Shown in pieces: positions 19,077-26,935 of a stretch of 64,000 nt of DNA (position 1 is the stretch's first letter; each line of letters begins with the position of its first letter). The notes below the pieces were generated by a model. It saw nothing but the letters and a program-made list of their open reading frames with translations. It was not told the origin of the DNA and ran no database searches. The translations under genes and the position numbers were made by a program. Source of the stretch: Candidatus Gemmiger excrementigallinarum (lineage in GTDB: Bacteria; Bacillota; Clostridia; Oscillospirales; Ruminococcaceae); the NCBI GenBank assembly GCA_019116445.1, contig DXBP01000052.1, positions 39,473 through 103,472 on the forward strand, given 5' to 3'.

Positions 19077-21167
19077 ATGGAATTGCTATGCGTACTGGCG
19101 GCGGTGCTGGCCCTGTTTCTGGCCTGCGCGGCGCTGACGCTCAAAGCCCGGGTACCGGCGGGCATGGCCCCGCTGACGGTGCTTTCCGGTATTGCCGCGG
19201 TGTTCACGCTGGCAGGAATGGCCGGGGTACTCTACCCGGCAGCCTGGGCTGTGTACGCCCTCTGCGCGGCGGGGGGCATCTGGGCATTGTGGCCCCGCAA
19301 AGGCGCCGCACCGGACTGGAAAGCCCTGTTCACCCCCGGCAGCGTGCTGTTCTGGGGCATGACCCTGGCTTTTGCGGTGTATTTTTCCATCCGCCAGCCG
19401 ATGGCCAGCGGATACGATGAACTCAGCCTGTGGGCTACCGCGGTCAAGGTCACCAAGGTGGATAACAGCCTGTATTCCACCGCCACACTGGGCACCCCCT
19501 GGGCGGTGACCCAGAACCCCGGCCTGCCGCTTATCAGCTACTTTTTCCAGTTCTTCGGCAGCTACGCCGACTGGAAGATCTATCTTGCATACGACGCACT
19601 CTATTTTGCCTGTTATGCGGCGGTGCTCAGCGCGCTACCCTGGAAGAAATGGCGGGTGGCGGTGCCGCTGGCAGCGGTGCTGTGGTGCACGCCCTTCTTC
19701 TTTACCATTTATAACCACACCATCTACCTGGCCGATACCTACCTGACCTCCTACGGCGATGTGCCGGCAGGTCTGGTGTTTGGCGGTGCGGTGGCCATGT
19801 GGCTGGCCCTGCGCCAGACCGATGGCCCCCGCTGGGCTGTGCTGCCGGTGCTGGCTCTGGCGGCCAACCTGAAAGCCAACGACTTTGTGCTGAGTCTGGC
19901 CGCGGCGGGGCTCATTGCCGTGGATGCCTGGTTCTTCTGTGATGGATCGTTCAAGAAGGGCCTGGCCCGCCGCACCGGATTTGCGGCGGCCTGCTTCGCC
20001 GCGCCCATGGCGATCTATTACCTGTGGAATGTGCGCTATGTGGGCTGGCTGGTGGCCCGCAACAGTGATTCCGGCGGCGTGGGCGAAACGTCTGCCGCCC
20101 TCTCCGACGTTGTTATCAACGGCGTCAAGATCCTGCTGGGCCAGCCGGTGGAGGGCTTTTTTGCCGAGCGGCAGCCCCAGTTCCTGCAGGCCATGGCCGA
20201 TATGGGCCACCAGTTCTGGACCAGCGACGGCAAACTGAGCATGATCGGGCAGGGCCGCAACGTGGTGCTGCTCATTCTGCTGCTGTTCGCGGTGGCCTTT
20301 GTGGTGGCCGCCGGCTGGCAGCTGCGGGCGCGCATCGCAGCCCTGGCGGTGTTGTCCACCGGCTGTTTCGCGGGCTACAACCTGATGCTGGCCCTCAGCT
20401 ACGGCTTCATCTTCAAGCCCTTCCAGGCCGAAGGACTCTACGACTACAACCGTTACATCTACAGCTATTACATCGGCTGGTTCCTCATGGCGGTGGCCTG
20501 CCTGGCCACGGCGCTGCTGCCCCAGATGTGCAATCGGGTCAAACTTGTAAAGGAAAAAGACGGCCCCACGGCGATGTTTGTTTCTACCCGGTATACGCCC
20601 CGCTGGGGACTGGCCGGGCAGGGCGTGGTACTGCTGCTGGCGGCGGCTATGCTGCTGCGGCAGAATCAGGTAGTCCTGCCCCAGCTCAGCGTGCTGGGGT
20701 TTGCCGACAGCGAATTTTCCGACCGGCGCTCTGTCCGGGCCGAGGCAGACCTTGTGTGCAGTTATCTGAACGAGGACGACCGGGTCTTTTTCGTCAGCCA
20801 GGGCGATAACGGCGAGCGCTGGTTCTCGGCAGTGTTCGATTTTTACCCCGTTCTGGTGGATTATTCCGGTATTGCGTCGGAGATGATCGGCGGCGGCGGG
20901 GAGTTGGGCCTGCCGGAACTGAAACCGGAGGAGGACGGCCCCAAAAACTTCTATTATCACGGCTTTACCGCCGAGGAACTGGACGGCATTGTGCGGGACA
21001 ACGGCTGCACGGTGCTTTACCTGCAAAAAATTGACGATATTTTTGTGCAAAGTTACGAGGACCTCTTCACCGATGGTCTGGACGCGGCCCTCTCGGGGCA
21101 GACGCTGCTCTACCGGGTGACCGATGACGGCTTTGCCCCCATGGAAATGGAGGTGCCTGCCTCATGA
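19077..21167 (+). CDS. Large polytopic membrane protein, GT-C-like, module copy 2
   Basis: A 696-aa paralogue of the 16384-18378 protein with the same order: hydrophobic N-terminal segments, the acidic motif SGYDELSLW, further membrane helices, and a soluble C-terminal region beginning near DRVFFVSQGDNGERW and ending with KIDDIFVQSYEDLF. GAAGGAGAATCCC gives the ribosome site. Sequence divergence from copy 1 is large, so the duplication is old or was kept for two substrates. It overlaps the next gene by four bases (ATGA). Confidence 0.7.
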   Translation: MELLCVLAAVLALFLACAALTLKARVPAGMAPLTVLSGIAAVFTLAGMAGVLYPAAWAVYALCAAGGIWALWPRKGAAPDWKALFTPGSVLFWGMTLAFAVYFSIRQPMASGYDELSLWATAVKVTKVDNSLYSTATLGTPWAVTQNPGLPLISYFFQFFGSYADWKIYLAYDALYFACYAAVLSALPWKKWRVAVPLAAVLWCTPFFFTIYNHTIYLADTYLTSYGDVPAGLVFGGAVAMWLALRQTDGPRWAVLPVLALAANLKANDFVLSLAAAGLIAVDAWFFCDGSFKKGLARRTGFAAACFAAPMAIYYLWNVRYVGWLVARNSDSGGVGETSAALSDVVINGVKILLGQPVEGFFAERQPQFLQAMADMGHQFWTSDGKLSMIGQGRNVVLLILLLFAVAFVVAAGWQLRARIAALAVLSTGCFAGYNLMLALSYGFIFKPFQAEGLYDYNRYIYSYYIGWFLMAVACLATALLPQMCNRVKLVKEKDGPTAMFVSTRYTPRWGLAGQGVVLLLAAAMLLRQNQVVLPQLSVLGFADSEFSDRRSVRAEADLVCSYLNEDDRVFFVSQGDNGERWFSAVFDFYPVLVDYSGIASEMIGGGGELGLPELKPEEDGPKNFYYHGFTAEELDGIVRDNGCTVLYLQKIDDIFVQSYEDLFTDGLDAALSGQTLLYRVTDDGFAPMEMEVPAS

Positions 21168-21829
21168 AAACACTGCAACGCTGGTTTTCCCGCCGCGGCG
21201 CCCTGCCGCTGACCTGTTATCTGGTGGCGGTGGCCCTCTGGCTGGTGCTGGGGGCGGTGCACTGGGGCAGCGATGCCCTGGCCCGCAGCGCCGGTACCAT
21301 GTACGAAACCGATATCCCTGTGTCTGACTGGAAACTGGCAGGCCTGACCGAAACCGCCGCCACCCCGGAAAGCGCCGCCCTCACCACCACCGACGGCGAC
21401 CCTCAGATGATTCTGGAAGATGTGTCGGATATGGTGGTGCGCACCGTCAGCTACACGGTGGAATTTGACGGCGACGCCCGGGAAATGTGCCTGTACTACA
21501 CCACCAAAGTGGGGGAGGACTATAGCCAGGACCGCCGGGTGTTCCCGGAATCCCTGGGGGACGGGCGGTATCTCTATACACTGCCCCGCACCTCCATTGT
21601 GGCGCTGCGGCTGGACCCCTGCAGCCCCGACGCCAACAAGACCGTGGGACTGACCTTCACGCCGGGCACCATCTCCCTCAATGCGCCCGAAACGCTGCCC
21701 GCTGTCTGGCAGTACTTTGTGCCTACCTGGTATCAGGCGTTCTGCCTGGTGCTGTACCCGGCGCTGGCGGCTGCGGCCCTCAGCTGGCTGCGGGCTTTAG
21801 TATCTGCCTTGCGACGCAAAACTGTATAA
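21164..21829 (+). CDS. Small two-TM membrane protein, module copy 2
   Basis: A 221-aa counterpart of the 18378-19055 protein: an N-terminal hydrophobic segment (about residues 15-35), an extracytoplasmic domain with the aligned blocks TDGDPQMILED, MCLYYTTKVGEDY and IVALRLDPCSPD, and a C-terminal hydrophobic segment. It starts inside the end of the large partner gene. Last gene of the operon, followed by a strong terminator. Confidence 0.65.
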   Translation: MKTLQRWFSRRGALPLTCYLVAVALWLVLGAVHWGSDALARSAGTMYETDIPVSDWKLAGLTETAATPESAALTTTDGDPQMILEDVSDMVVRTVSYTVEFDGDAREMCLYYTTKVGEDYSQDRRVFPESLGDGRYLYTLPRTSIVALRLDPCSPDANKTVGLTFTPGTISLNAPETLPAVWQYFVPTWYQAFCLVLYPALAAAALSWLRALVSALRRKTV

Positions 21830-21835
21830 ACGCAA

Positions 21836-21865
21836 AAAATCCACCCCGCACGGGGTGGATTTTTG
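21836..21865. terminator. Bidirectional terminator between convergent operons
   Basis: AAAATCCACCCCG and CGGGGTGGATTTT form a perfect stem flanked by A and T tracts. It serves the envelope operon on the plus strand and the glycosyltransferase gene on the minus strand. Confidence 0.9.
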
Positions 21866-21877
21866 TATGTTCAGGAT

Positions 21878-22867
21878 TCAGGTGATTTTCAAAGCCCGCT
21901 GCACCCGGTAGACGATGTACCGGAACAGCCCCACGATCAGGCTGCATTCCACCCAGATATAGTTGGGCAGGTTGCGCCAGTGGAATTTCGGCTTGTTGAC
22001 CTTGGGCAGGGCCACTTTTGCTTCCGCAAAGCCTTTGGCGTAGTCGCCGCCGAAGCCCCGCAGCCGGAACATGACCACTTTCAGAAGGTATCCCAGCAGC
22101 ATGGGGATGAAGTTGAGAATCAGCATCAGCAGCGGCTGGTTCTTGTAGGGCAGCAGGATGCTGTTGCGGCCGCTCTGGATGCTCTTGAAGGGATTGTAAC
22201 GCACCGCGCCGGTGGTGGCGCCGCAGATATGGCGGCAGCGGGCGGTGGGGCAGTAGACGTTTTTGTAGCCGAAGTTGTTGGCCCGCCAGGAAAGGTCCAC
22301 GTCCTCGTAGTAGGCGAAGAACAGCTCGTCAAAGACGCCGATTTCGTCCAGGATGGATTTGCGGTAGAGTGCCGCACCGCCGCAGGCACTGAACACCCGG
22401 CAGGGTTTTTGGTAACGGCTGGCCTTCAGGCCGTCGCCGCGCTTGCAGGCAAAGCCCAGGATCGTCACATAGTCGCCGGCGTCGTCGGCCAGTTCCGGTT
22501 CATAGTACCGCAGCATCAGGCTGCTCACGGCAAAAATCTTGGGGTCGGCGTCGGCGGTTTTCAAAAGTTCTGCCAGCCAGTCCGGTTCGGCAAAGGCGTC
22601 GTTGTTGAACAGCGCCACATACTCGCCCTGGGCGATGGCAATGCCCTGGTTCACCGCGTGGGAAAACCCGGTGTTTGTGGCATTTTCGATGAGGGTGTAC
22701 CGGTCGTGGCCGCGATAGCTGCGGGCAATCTCCAGACTTTCGTCGGTGGAGCCGTTGTCAATGACGATGAGCTCGAAATCCTGCTCGGTCTGCGCCCATA
22801 CGGATTCGATGGAATCCCGTAGCCAGCCAGCGCCGTTCAGGTTGGGGATGATGACGGATGCTTTCAT
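21878..22867 (-). CDS. Glycosyltransferase family 2 (rhamnosyltransferase-like)
   Basis: A 329-aa GT-A fold transferase. Visible are the N-terminal VIIPNLNGAGWL, the nucleotide-binding VIDNGSTDES, the DxD-like LFNNDAFAEPDW, and FFAYYEDVDLSWR, where WbbL-type rhamnosyltransferases carry the ED-D motif. A hydrophobic stretch (LLMLILNFIPMLLGYLL) near residue 245 suggests membrane association. Last gene of a minus-strand operon with the zinc-ribbon protein (18-bp gap) and the Lrp regulator. It is convergent with the envelope operon and could serve the same surface glycan. Confidence 0.85.
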   Translation of the reverse strand: MKASVIIPNLNGAGWLRDSIESVWAQTEQDFELIVIDNGSTDESLEIARSYRGHDRYTLIENATNTGFSHAVNQGIAIAQGEYVALFNNDAFAEPDWLAELLKTADADPKIFAVSSLMLRYYEPELADDAGDYVTILGFACKRGDGLKASRYQKPCRVFSACGGAALYRKSILDEIGVFDELFFAYYEDVDLSWRANNFGYKNVYCPTARCRHICGATTGAVRYNPFKSIQSGRNSILLPYKNQPLLMLILNFIPMLLGYLLKVVMFRLRGFGGDYAKGFAEAKVALPKVNKPKFHWRNLPNYIWVECSLIVGLFRYIVYRVQRALKIT

Positions 22868-22885
22868 GCTCTCTCCTTGCTGCCG

Positions 22886-23287
22886 TCAGAAGGCGTAATA
22901 GTAGGGGGTGGCGGTCAGCGTCACAAACGAGGTCAGCGCCAGCGCAATGCACACCAGAGTGAAAATCACCGCCACGATCATGGTGCGGATCAGCCAGGCC
23001 TGGGCCAGCCGCCTGCGGGCGGGATGCTTGCTGAACCCGAAACTCCACGCCAGGGACAGGATGAACCCTGCAATGGGGATGGAAAAGAGCAGCAGGGTGC
23101 CCAGGGTGGCCCACTCCGACAGGGCCGGCACCACTTCCTCGGGGGCGGGGCGGCTTTCGTCGGTATAGCGTGCCCCGGTGTGGGCCGGGGCGGCGGCAAC
23201 GGGCTCGGGCGGCAGCGGTGTGCCGCACTGGGGGCAGCGGTCAGCGTCGTGGGGCGCCAGCAGACCGCAGTTTTTACAGTAACGCAT
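22886..23287 (-). CDS. Zinc-ribbon membrane protein
   Basis: A 133-aa protein. Residues 4-22 form a C4 zinc ribbon (CKNCG ... CPQCG), followed by a proline/alanine-rich linker of about 30 residues and then two hydrophobic segments (LGTLLLFSIPIAGFILSLAW and the C-terminal MIVAVIFTLVCIALALTSFV). Such small 'zinc ribbon plus TM' proteins are common in Firmicutes and uncharacterised. It lies 15 bp from the lrp stop and 18 bp from the glycosyltransferase start, so the three genes look co-transcribed. Confidence 0.7.
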   Translation of the reverse strand: MRYCKNCGLLAPHDADRCPQCGTPLPPEPVAAAPAHTGARYTDESRPAPEEVVPALSEWATLGTLLLFSIPIAGFILSLAWSFGFSKHPARRRLAQAWLIRTMIVAVIFTLVCIALALTSFVTLTATPYYYAF

Positions 23288-23302
23288 GGGGAAAACCTCC
23301 GT

Positions 23303-23734
23303 TCAGTCCAGCGCCAGATTGCGGTCGAGCTGGGTATTCAGAATGATCTGCGTGTTGGTGGAGCCGAGCTTCTGCATCTTGGTCAAAAGATGCTCCAGCG
23401 CGTCGATGTCGGTGCAGCTGACCTTGACAATGAAGTTATAGCTACCGGTCACCCGGAAACATTGCAGTACCTGGGGCTCCTGCTCGATCATCGAAAGAAA
23501 ACTGGCGCGGGTGGAAGCGTCCACCAGCACCGAGATCAGTGCCTCCACCCGGGCCGGAGCGCCGGGGTGGTGCAGCACAACGGTGTAGCCGGCAATGATG
23601 CCTTCCTGCTCCAGACGGTGGATGCGGCTGGAAACCGCAGGGCTCGTCAGACTGACCCGCTGTGCAATGTCTTTCACGGGCATACGTGCATTTTCAGCCA
23701 AAAGCTGCAGAATTTTATGATCCAGATCGTCCAT
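23303..23734 (-). CDS. Lrp/AsnC family transcriptional regulator
   Basis: A 143-aa regulator. The N-terminal winged helix (LDHKILQLLAENARMPVKDIA, helix-turn-helix at about residues 20-42) is joined to a C-terminal RAM ligand-binding domain (VTGSYNFIVKV, SCTDIDALEHLL). Family members bind amino acids and form octamers. The start at 23734 (MDDLDHKIL) matches the family; an ATG 17 codons upstream has no better support. The ribosome site is modest. It is the first gene of the minus-strand operon, which suggests autoregulation, though no operator can be assigned. Confidence 0.88.
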   Translation of the reverse strand: MDDLDHKILQLLAENARMPVKDIAQRVSLTSPAVSSRIHRLEQEGIIAGYTVVLHHPGAPARVEALISVLVDASTRASFLSMIEQEPQVLQCFRVTGSYNFIVKVSCTDIDALEHLLTKMQKLGSTNTQIILNTQLDRNLALD

Positions 23735-23925
23735 GAAGAATGAAACCTCGTTTTCACTTTTTGTAGAATTTTGTATAATGCGCACAAAAAAATAAAATGA
23801 AGAAAAGTGCCGTTGTGCGGTTTGACAAAATGGAAAAAGTATGTTTTTTGGGGAACAAACTAAATATAATTAAGCATTTCTTGAAACATTATAATATTTT
23901 GAAAAACAAAATACAAGTGTATCGT

Positions 23926-23953
23926 TTGACAATTTAAGAATAAAAGCTATAAT
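23926..23953 (+). promoter_or_regulatory. Promoter of a small RNA candidate
   Basis: TTGACA (23926-23931), 16-bp spacer, TATAAT (23948-23953), in an A/T-rich gap with no reading frame behind it. Confidence 0.7.
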
Positions 23954-23959
23954 AATAGC

Positions 23960-24050
23960 TGTTATCAATCACGACATTCTCTGACCTTTATATACTTTCC
24001 CACCCCTCTATGCACAAAAGCCCGCAGGTAACTGCGGGCTTTTGTGTTTT
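23960..24050 (+). ncRNA. Candidate ~90-nt small RNA
   Basis: Starts a few bases after a consensus promoter and ends in a 15-bp perfect terminator stem (24013-24027 with 24032-24046) plus four T. No start codon with a ribosome site lies inside. The unpaired part is pyrimidine-rich and carries CCCACCCCTCT (23999-24009), complementary to Shine-Dalgarno-like sequences. Known sRNAs with UCCC motifs, such as staphylococcal RsaE, act that way. It does not look like 4.5S, 6S or tmRNA. The gap from 23735 to 24215 holds nothing else but the hairpin at 24131 and a promoter. Confidence 0.55.
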
Positions 24051-24130
24051 ACATCTGTTACAACCTGTCGCTCCCCGCATAACAGCAAAACAAATCCGGG
24101 GATTTATGAAATTTTCGCAAACATTTGGGC

Positions 24131-24167
24131 AACCCTCTTGCACGCCGGGGCAAGAGGGTTTATTATT
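24131..24167 (+). terminator. Terminator or attenuator upstream of the MarR gene
   Basis: AACCCTCTTGC (24131-24141) is perfectly complementary to GCAAGAGGGTT (24150-24160), followed by TATTATT. Confidence 0.65.
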
Positions 24168-24194
24168 GTCATTCGTTAATAGTTATCCTATGTT
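24166..24194 (+). promoter_or_regulatory. Putative promoter of the MarR-ABC operon
   Basis: TTGTCA (24166-24171), 17-bp spacer, TATGTT (24189-24194), just before the ribosome site AAAGGAGGGGG. Partial dyads around TTAATAG...TATGTTAA could be a MarR operator, but this is weak. Confidence 0.4.
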
Positions 24195-24215
24195 AAGTAA
24201 AAAGGAGGGGGAACC

Positions 24216-24731
24216 GTGGTAGAACAGGCAGAGTTTGAACTTCACGGGCTCATACATTATATGGGGCGCCTGCGGGAAACTTCGGCCCGGGGGATGCGTG
24301 CGGCGCTGGCCCAGGCGCCCAAGTGCCGGTTCGGTATGCTGGAACGGCTGCACTATGCCATACAAACCTATGGCAGCGACGGTGAGATCTACGTCAGTGA
24401 TCTGGCCCGGGCGGCCAAAAAGCCGCTGCCGGCGGTATCGCGGGCGCTGCGGCTGCTGGAGCAGGACGGCATGGCTGAACGCCAGACCGACCCGAAGGAC
24501 CGCCGCAAGACCCTGGTACGGCTCACACCGGCAGGGCAGGAGGCCCTGCACGCCGGGGAGGAGGCACTCAACGCATTTTTTACCCGCGTGATGGCGCGCA
24601 TGAAACCGGAACAGCTGGCACAGATGATGGAGCTGCGCAACGTGTTCATAGAGGCGCTGGAAGCGGAAACCGCGGCAACATGGGAAGCCGCCAAAGCAAA
24701 GGGGGAATCCAGCCATGGGAAAAATCTTTAA
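24216..24731 (+). CDS. MarR family transcriptional regulator
   Basis: A 171-aa winged-helix regulator. The helix-turn-helix is in IYVSDLARAAKKPLPAVSRAL and the wing in GMAERQTDPKDRRKTLVRLT, which carries the DxRR motif of the family. It begins with GTG at 24216 behind a very strong AAAGGAGGGGG. The 3' end overlaps the downstream ABC gene by 17 bases, so it almost certainly controls that exporter, as MarR regulators commonly do for multidrug pumps. The inducer is unknown. Confidence 0.88.
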   Translation: MVEQAEFELHGLIHYMGRLRETSARGMRAALAQAPKCRFGMLERLHYAIQTYGSDGEIYVSDLARAAKKPLPAVSRALRLLEQDGMAERQTDPKDRRKTLVRLTPAGQEALHAGEEALNAFFTRVMARMKPEQLAQMMELRNVFIEALEAETAATWEAAKAKGESSHGKNL

Positions 24732-26934
24732 ACAACTGGGCCGTCATTGGGCGGCCTGTCTGGTAGTGTTTGCGCTGCTGGCTGTGCAGGCCTACTGCGA
24801 TCTGTCCCTGCCTGACTACACCAGCAAAATTGTGGACGTAGGCATTCAGCAGGGGGGCATCGAGAGCACAGTGCCCGATACCGTGCGGGACACCACCCTC
24901 CAGGCACTGGAACTGCTGATGAGCGAGGAGGACGCCGCCCTGGCGGAGCAGTCCTACACCGAGCCGGATGCAAACGGCGTGCGCACGCTGTCGGCAGAGG
25001 CTGAGGCTGTGAAGCCGGAGCTGGAAGAAGCCTTCACCACACCGGATGTGGTATTGTATATGGCATCGGCCCAGCATGCGGCCACAGCCCAGGGCACCAC
25101 CGAAACCGTGACGCCCACCTGGACCGATCTGGATGCCGTCAGCACCCAGTTTGCCGCCATGGCCCAGACGCCGGGGTTCAGCCGGGAGGCAGTGCAGCAA
25201 CAGCTGGCCGGGGCCATGGCCTCGGTGGATGATTCGGTAGCCGAAAGCCTGTCCAGCCAGGCCATGCTGCTGGTCAGCCTGGAATACGAGGCCCAGGGCA
25301 TCGCCCACGACGTGCAGATGGCCTACCTCTGGCGTGTGGGCGGGCAGATGCTGGGCCTGACGCTGCTGATGGTGGTAGTCGCCATTGCCGTAGGCTTTGT
25401 GGCTTCCCGGGTGTCGGCAGCCATTGGCCGTGACCTGCGCCGGGAAACCTTCTCGGCCGTTATCCACTTCTCCCACGCTGAGATCGAGCAGTTCTCCACG
25501 GCGTCGCTCATCACCCGTACCACCAACGACATCCAGCAGGTGCAGTTTGTCTGCGTCATCCTGCTGCGCATGGTAGCCTACGCGCCCATTCTGGGCATCG
25601 GCGGCATCGTGCACGTGGCCCGCAGCAATACGGGCCTTACCTGGATCACCTTCCTGGCGGTGGCGGCGCTGCTCATCCTCATCGGTGTGCTGATGAAGAT
25701 CGCCATGCCCAAATTCAAACTTATGCAGACGCTGGTGGACCGGCTGAACCTCGTCAGCCGCGAAATCCTCACCGGTATCATGCCGGTGCGCGCTTTCAGC
25801 CGGGAAGCCTTCGAGGAGCAGCGCTTTGACAAGGCCAACAAGGACCTTATGCAGACCCAGCTGTTCACCAACCGCACCATGGCCGGGATGATGCCCTTCA
25901 TGACGCTGATCATGAACGGCACCAGCCTGCTCATCGTCTGGTTCGGCGGCAAAGCCATGGATATGGGCACCATGCAGGTGGGCGAGATGATCGCATTCAT
26001 CACCTACACCATGCAGATCGTCATGTCCTTCCTGATGCTGGCCATGGTAGCCGTAATGCTGCCCCGTGCCGGTGTGGCGGCCGACCGTATCGACGAAGTG
26101 CTGCACACCCCCGCCACCATCCACGACCCCACGCCGGAAGTGGCCGAAAAGGCCCAGTCCCGCAGCCACTGGGACGGTGTGGTGCAGTTTGACAACGTAA
26201 GTTTCCGCTATCCCGGCGCCGACGATGACGCACTGGAGCATATCAGCTTCACGGCCCGCCCCGGCGAAACCACCGCCATCATCGGTTCCACGGGCTGCGG
26301 CAAATCCACGCTGCTCAACCTGATCCCCCGGTTCTATGACGCCACCGGCGGCCGGGTGACCATCGACGGCGTGGATGTGCGGGATATGCCCCAGCACACG
26401 CTGCACGACTTGCTGGGCTATGTGCCCCAGAAAGGCGTACTCTTCAGCGGCACCATCGAATCCAACCTGAAATTCGGCGGGCCGCAGATCTCCGACGGCG
26501 ATATGCACCAGGCTGCGGCCATTGCCCAGGCCACCGATTTCATCGAAGCCAAGCCCGAGGGCTTCCAGAGCCCCATCGCCCAGGGCGGCAGCAATGTGTC
26601 CGGCGGCCAGAAACAGCGCCTTTCCATCGCCCGGGCCATCGCCAAGCACCCGCGCATCTACCTGTTTGACGACAGCTTCTCGGCCCTGGACTACAAGACC
26701 GACGTGGCCCTGCGCCGCGCTCTCAAAGCCCAGACCGACAACGCCACCGTTATCATCGTGGCACAGCGCATCTCCACGGTGCTGCACGCCAACCAGATCC
26801 TCGTCCTGGACGAGGGCAAGGTGGTGGGCATCGGCACCCACGCCCAGCTGCTGGAAAGCTGCCCCGAATACCGGGAGATCGCCCGCAGCCAGCTGAGCCA
26901 GAAAGAACTGGGTTTACAGAAGGAGGATGAGTGA
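24715..26934 (+). CDS. ABC exporter, subunit 1 (degenerate ATP site, long extracellular loop)
   Basis: A 739-aa half-transporter: TMD then nucleotide-binding domain. Walker A GSTGCGKST is near residue 524 and the signature is VSGGQKQRL. Walker B reads YLFDDSFSALD, so the catalytic glutamate is replaced by aspartate, as in the degenerate site of heterodimeric exporters (TM287/288, BmrCD). Between the first two membrane helices lies an unusually long, acidic extracytoplasmic region of about 170 residues (about 45-210). It forms a heterodimer with the next gene. Substrate unknown; the MarR partner suggests drug or toxic-metabolite efflux. Confidence 0.9.
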   Translation: MGKIFKQLGRHWAACLVVFALLAVQAYCDLSLPDYTSKIVDVGIQQGGIESTVPDTVRDTTLQALELLMSEEDAALAEQSYTEPDANGVRTLSAEAEAVKPELEEAFTTPDVVLYMASAQHAATAQGTTETVTPTWTDLDAVSTQFAAMAQTPGFSREAVQQQLAGAMASVDDSVAESLSSQAMLLVSLEYEAQGIAHDVQMAYLWRVGGQMLGLTLLMVVVAIAVGFVASRVSAAIGRDLRRETFSAVIHFSHAEIEQFSTASLITRTTNDIQQVQFVCVILLRMVAYAPILGIGGIVHVARSNTGLTWITFLAVAALLILIGVLMKIAMPKFKLMQTLVDRLNLVSREILTGIMPVRAFSREAFEEQRFDKANKDLMQTQLFTNRTMAGMMPFMTLIMNGTSLLIVWFGGKAMDMGTMQVGEMIAFITYTMQIVMSFLMLAMVAVMLPRAGVAADRIDEVLHTPATIHDPTPEVAEKAQSRSHWDGVVQFDNVSFRYPGADDDALEHISFTARPGETTAIIGSTGCGKSTLLNLIPRFYDATGGRVTIDGVDVRDMPQHTLHDLLGYVPQKGVLFSGTIESNLKFGGPQISDGDMHQAAAIAQATDFIEAKPEGFQSPIAQGGSNVSGGQKQRLSIARAIAKHPRIYLFDDSFSALDYKTDVALRRALKAQTDNATVIIVAQRISTVLHANQILVLDEGKVVGIGTHAQLLESCPEYREIARSQLSQKELGLQKEDE

Positions 26935-26935
26935 T

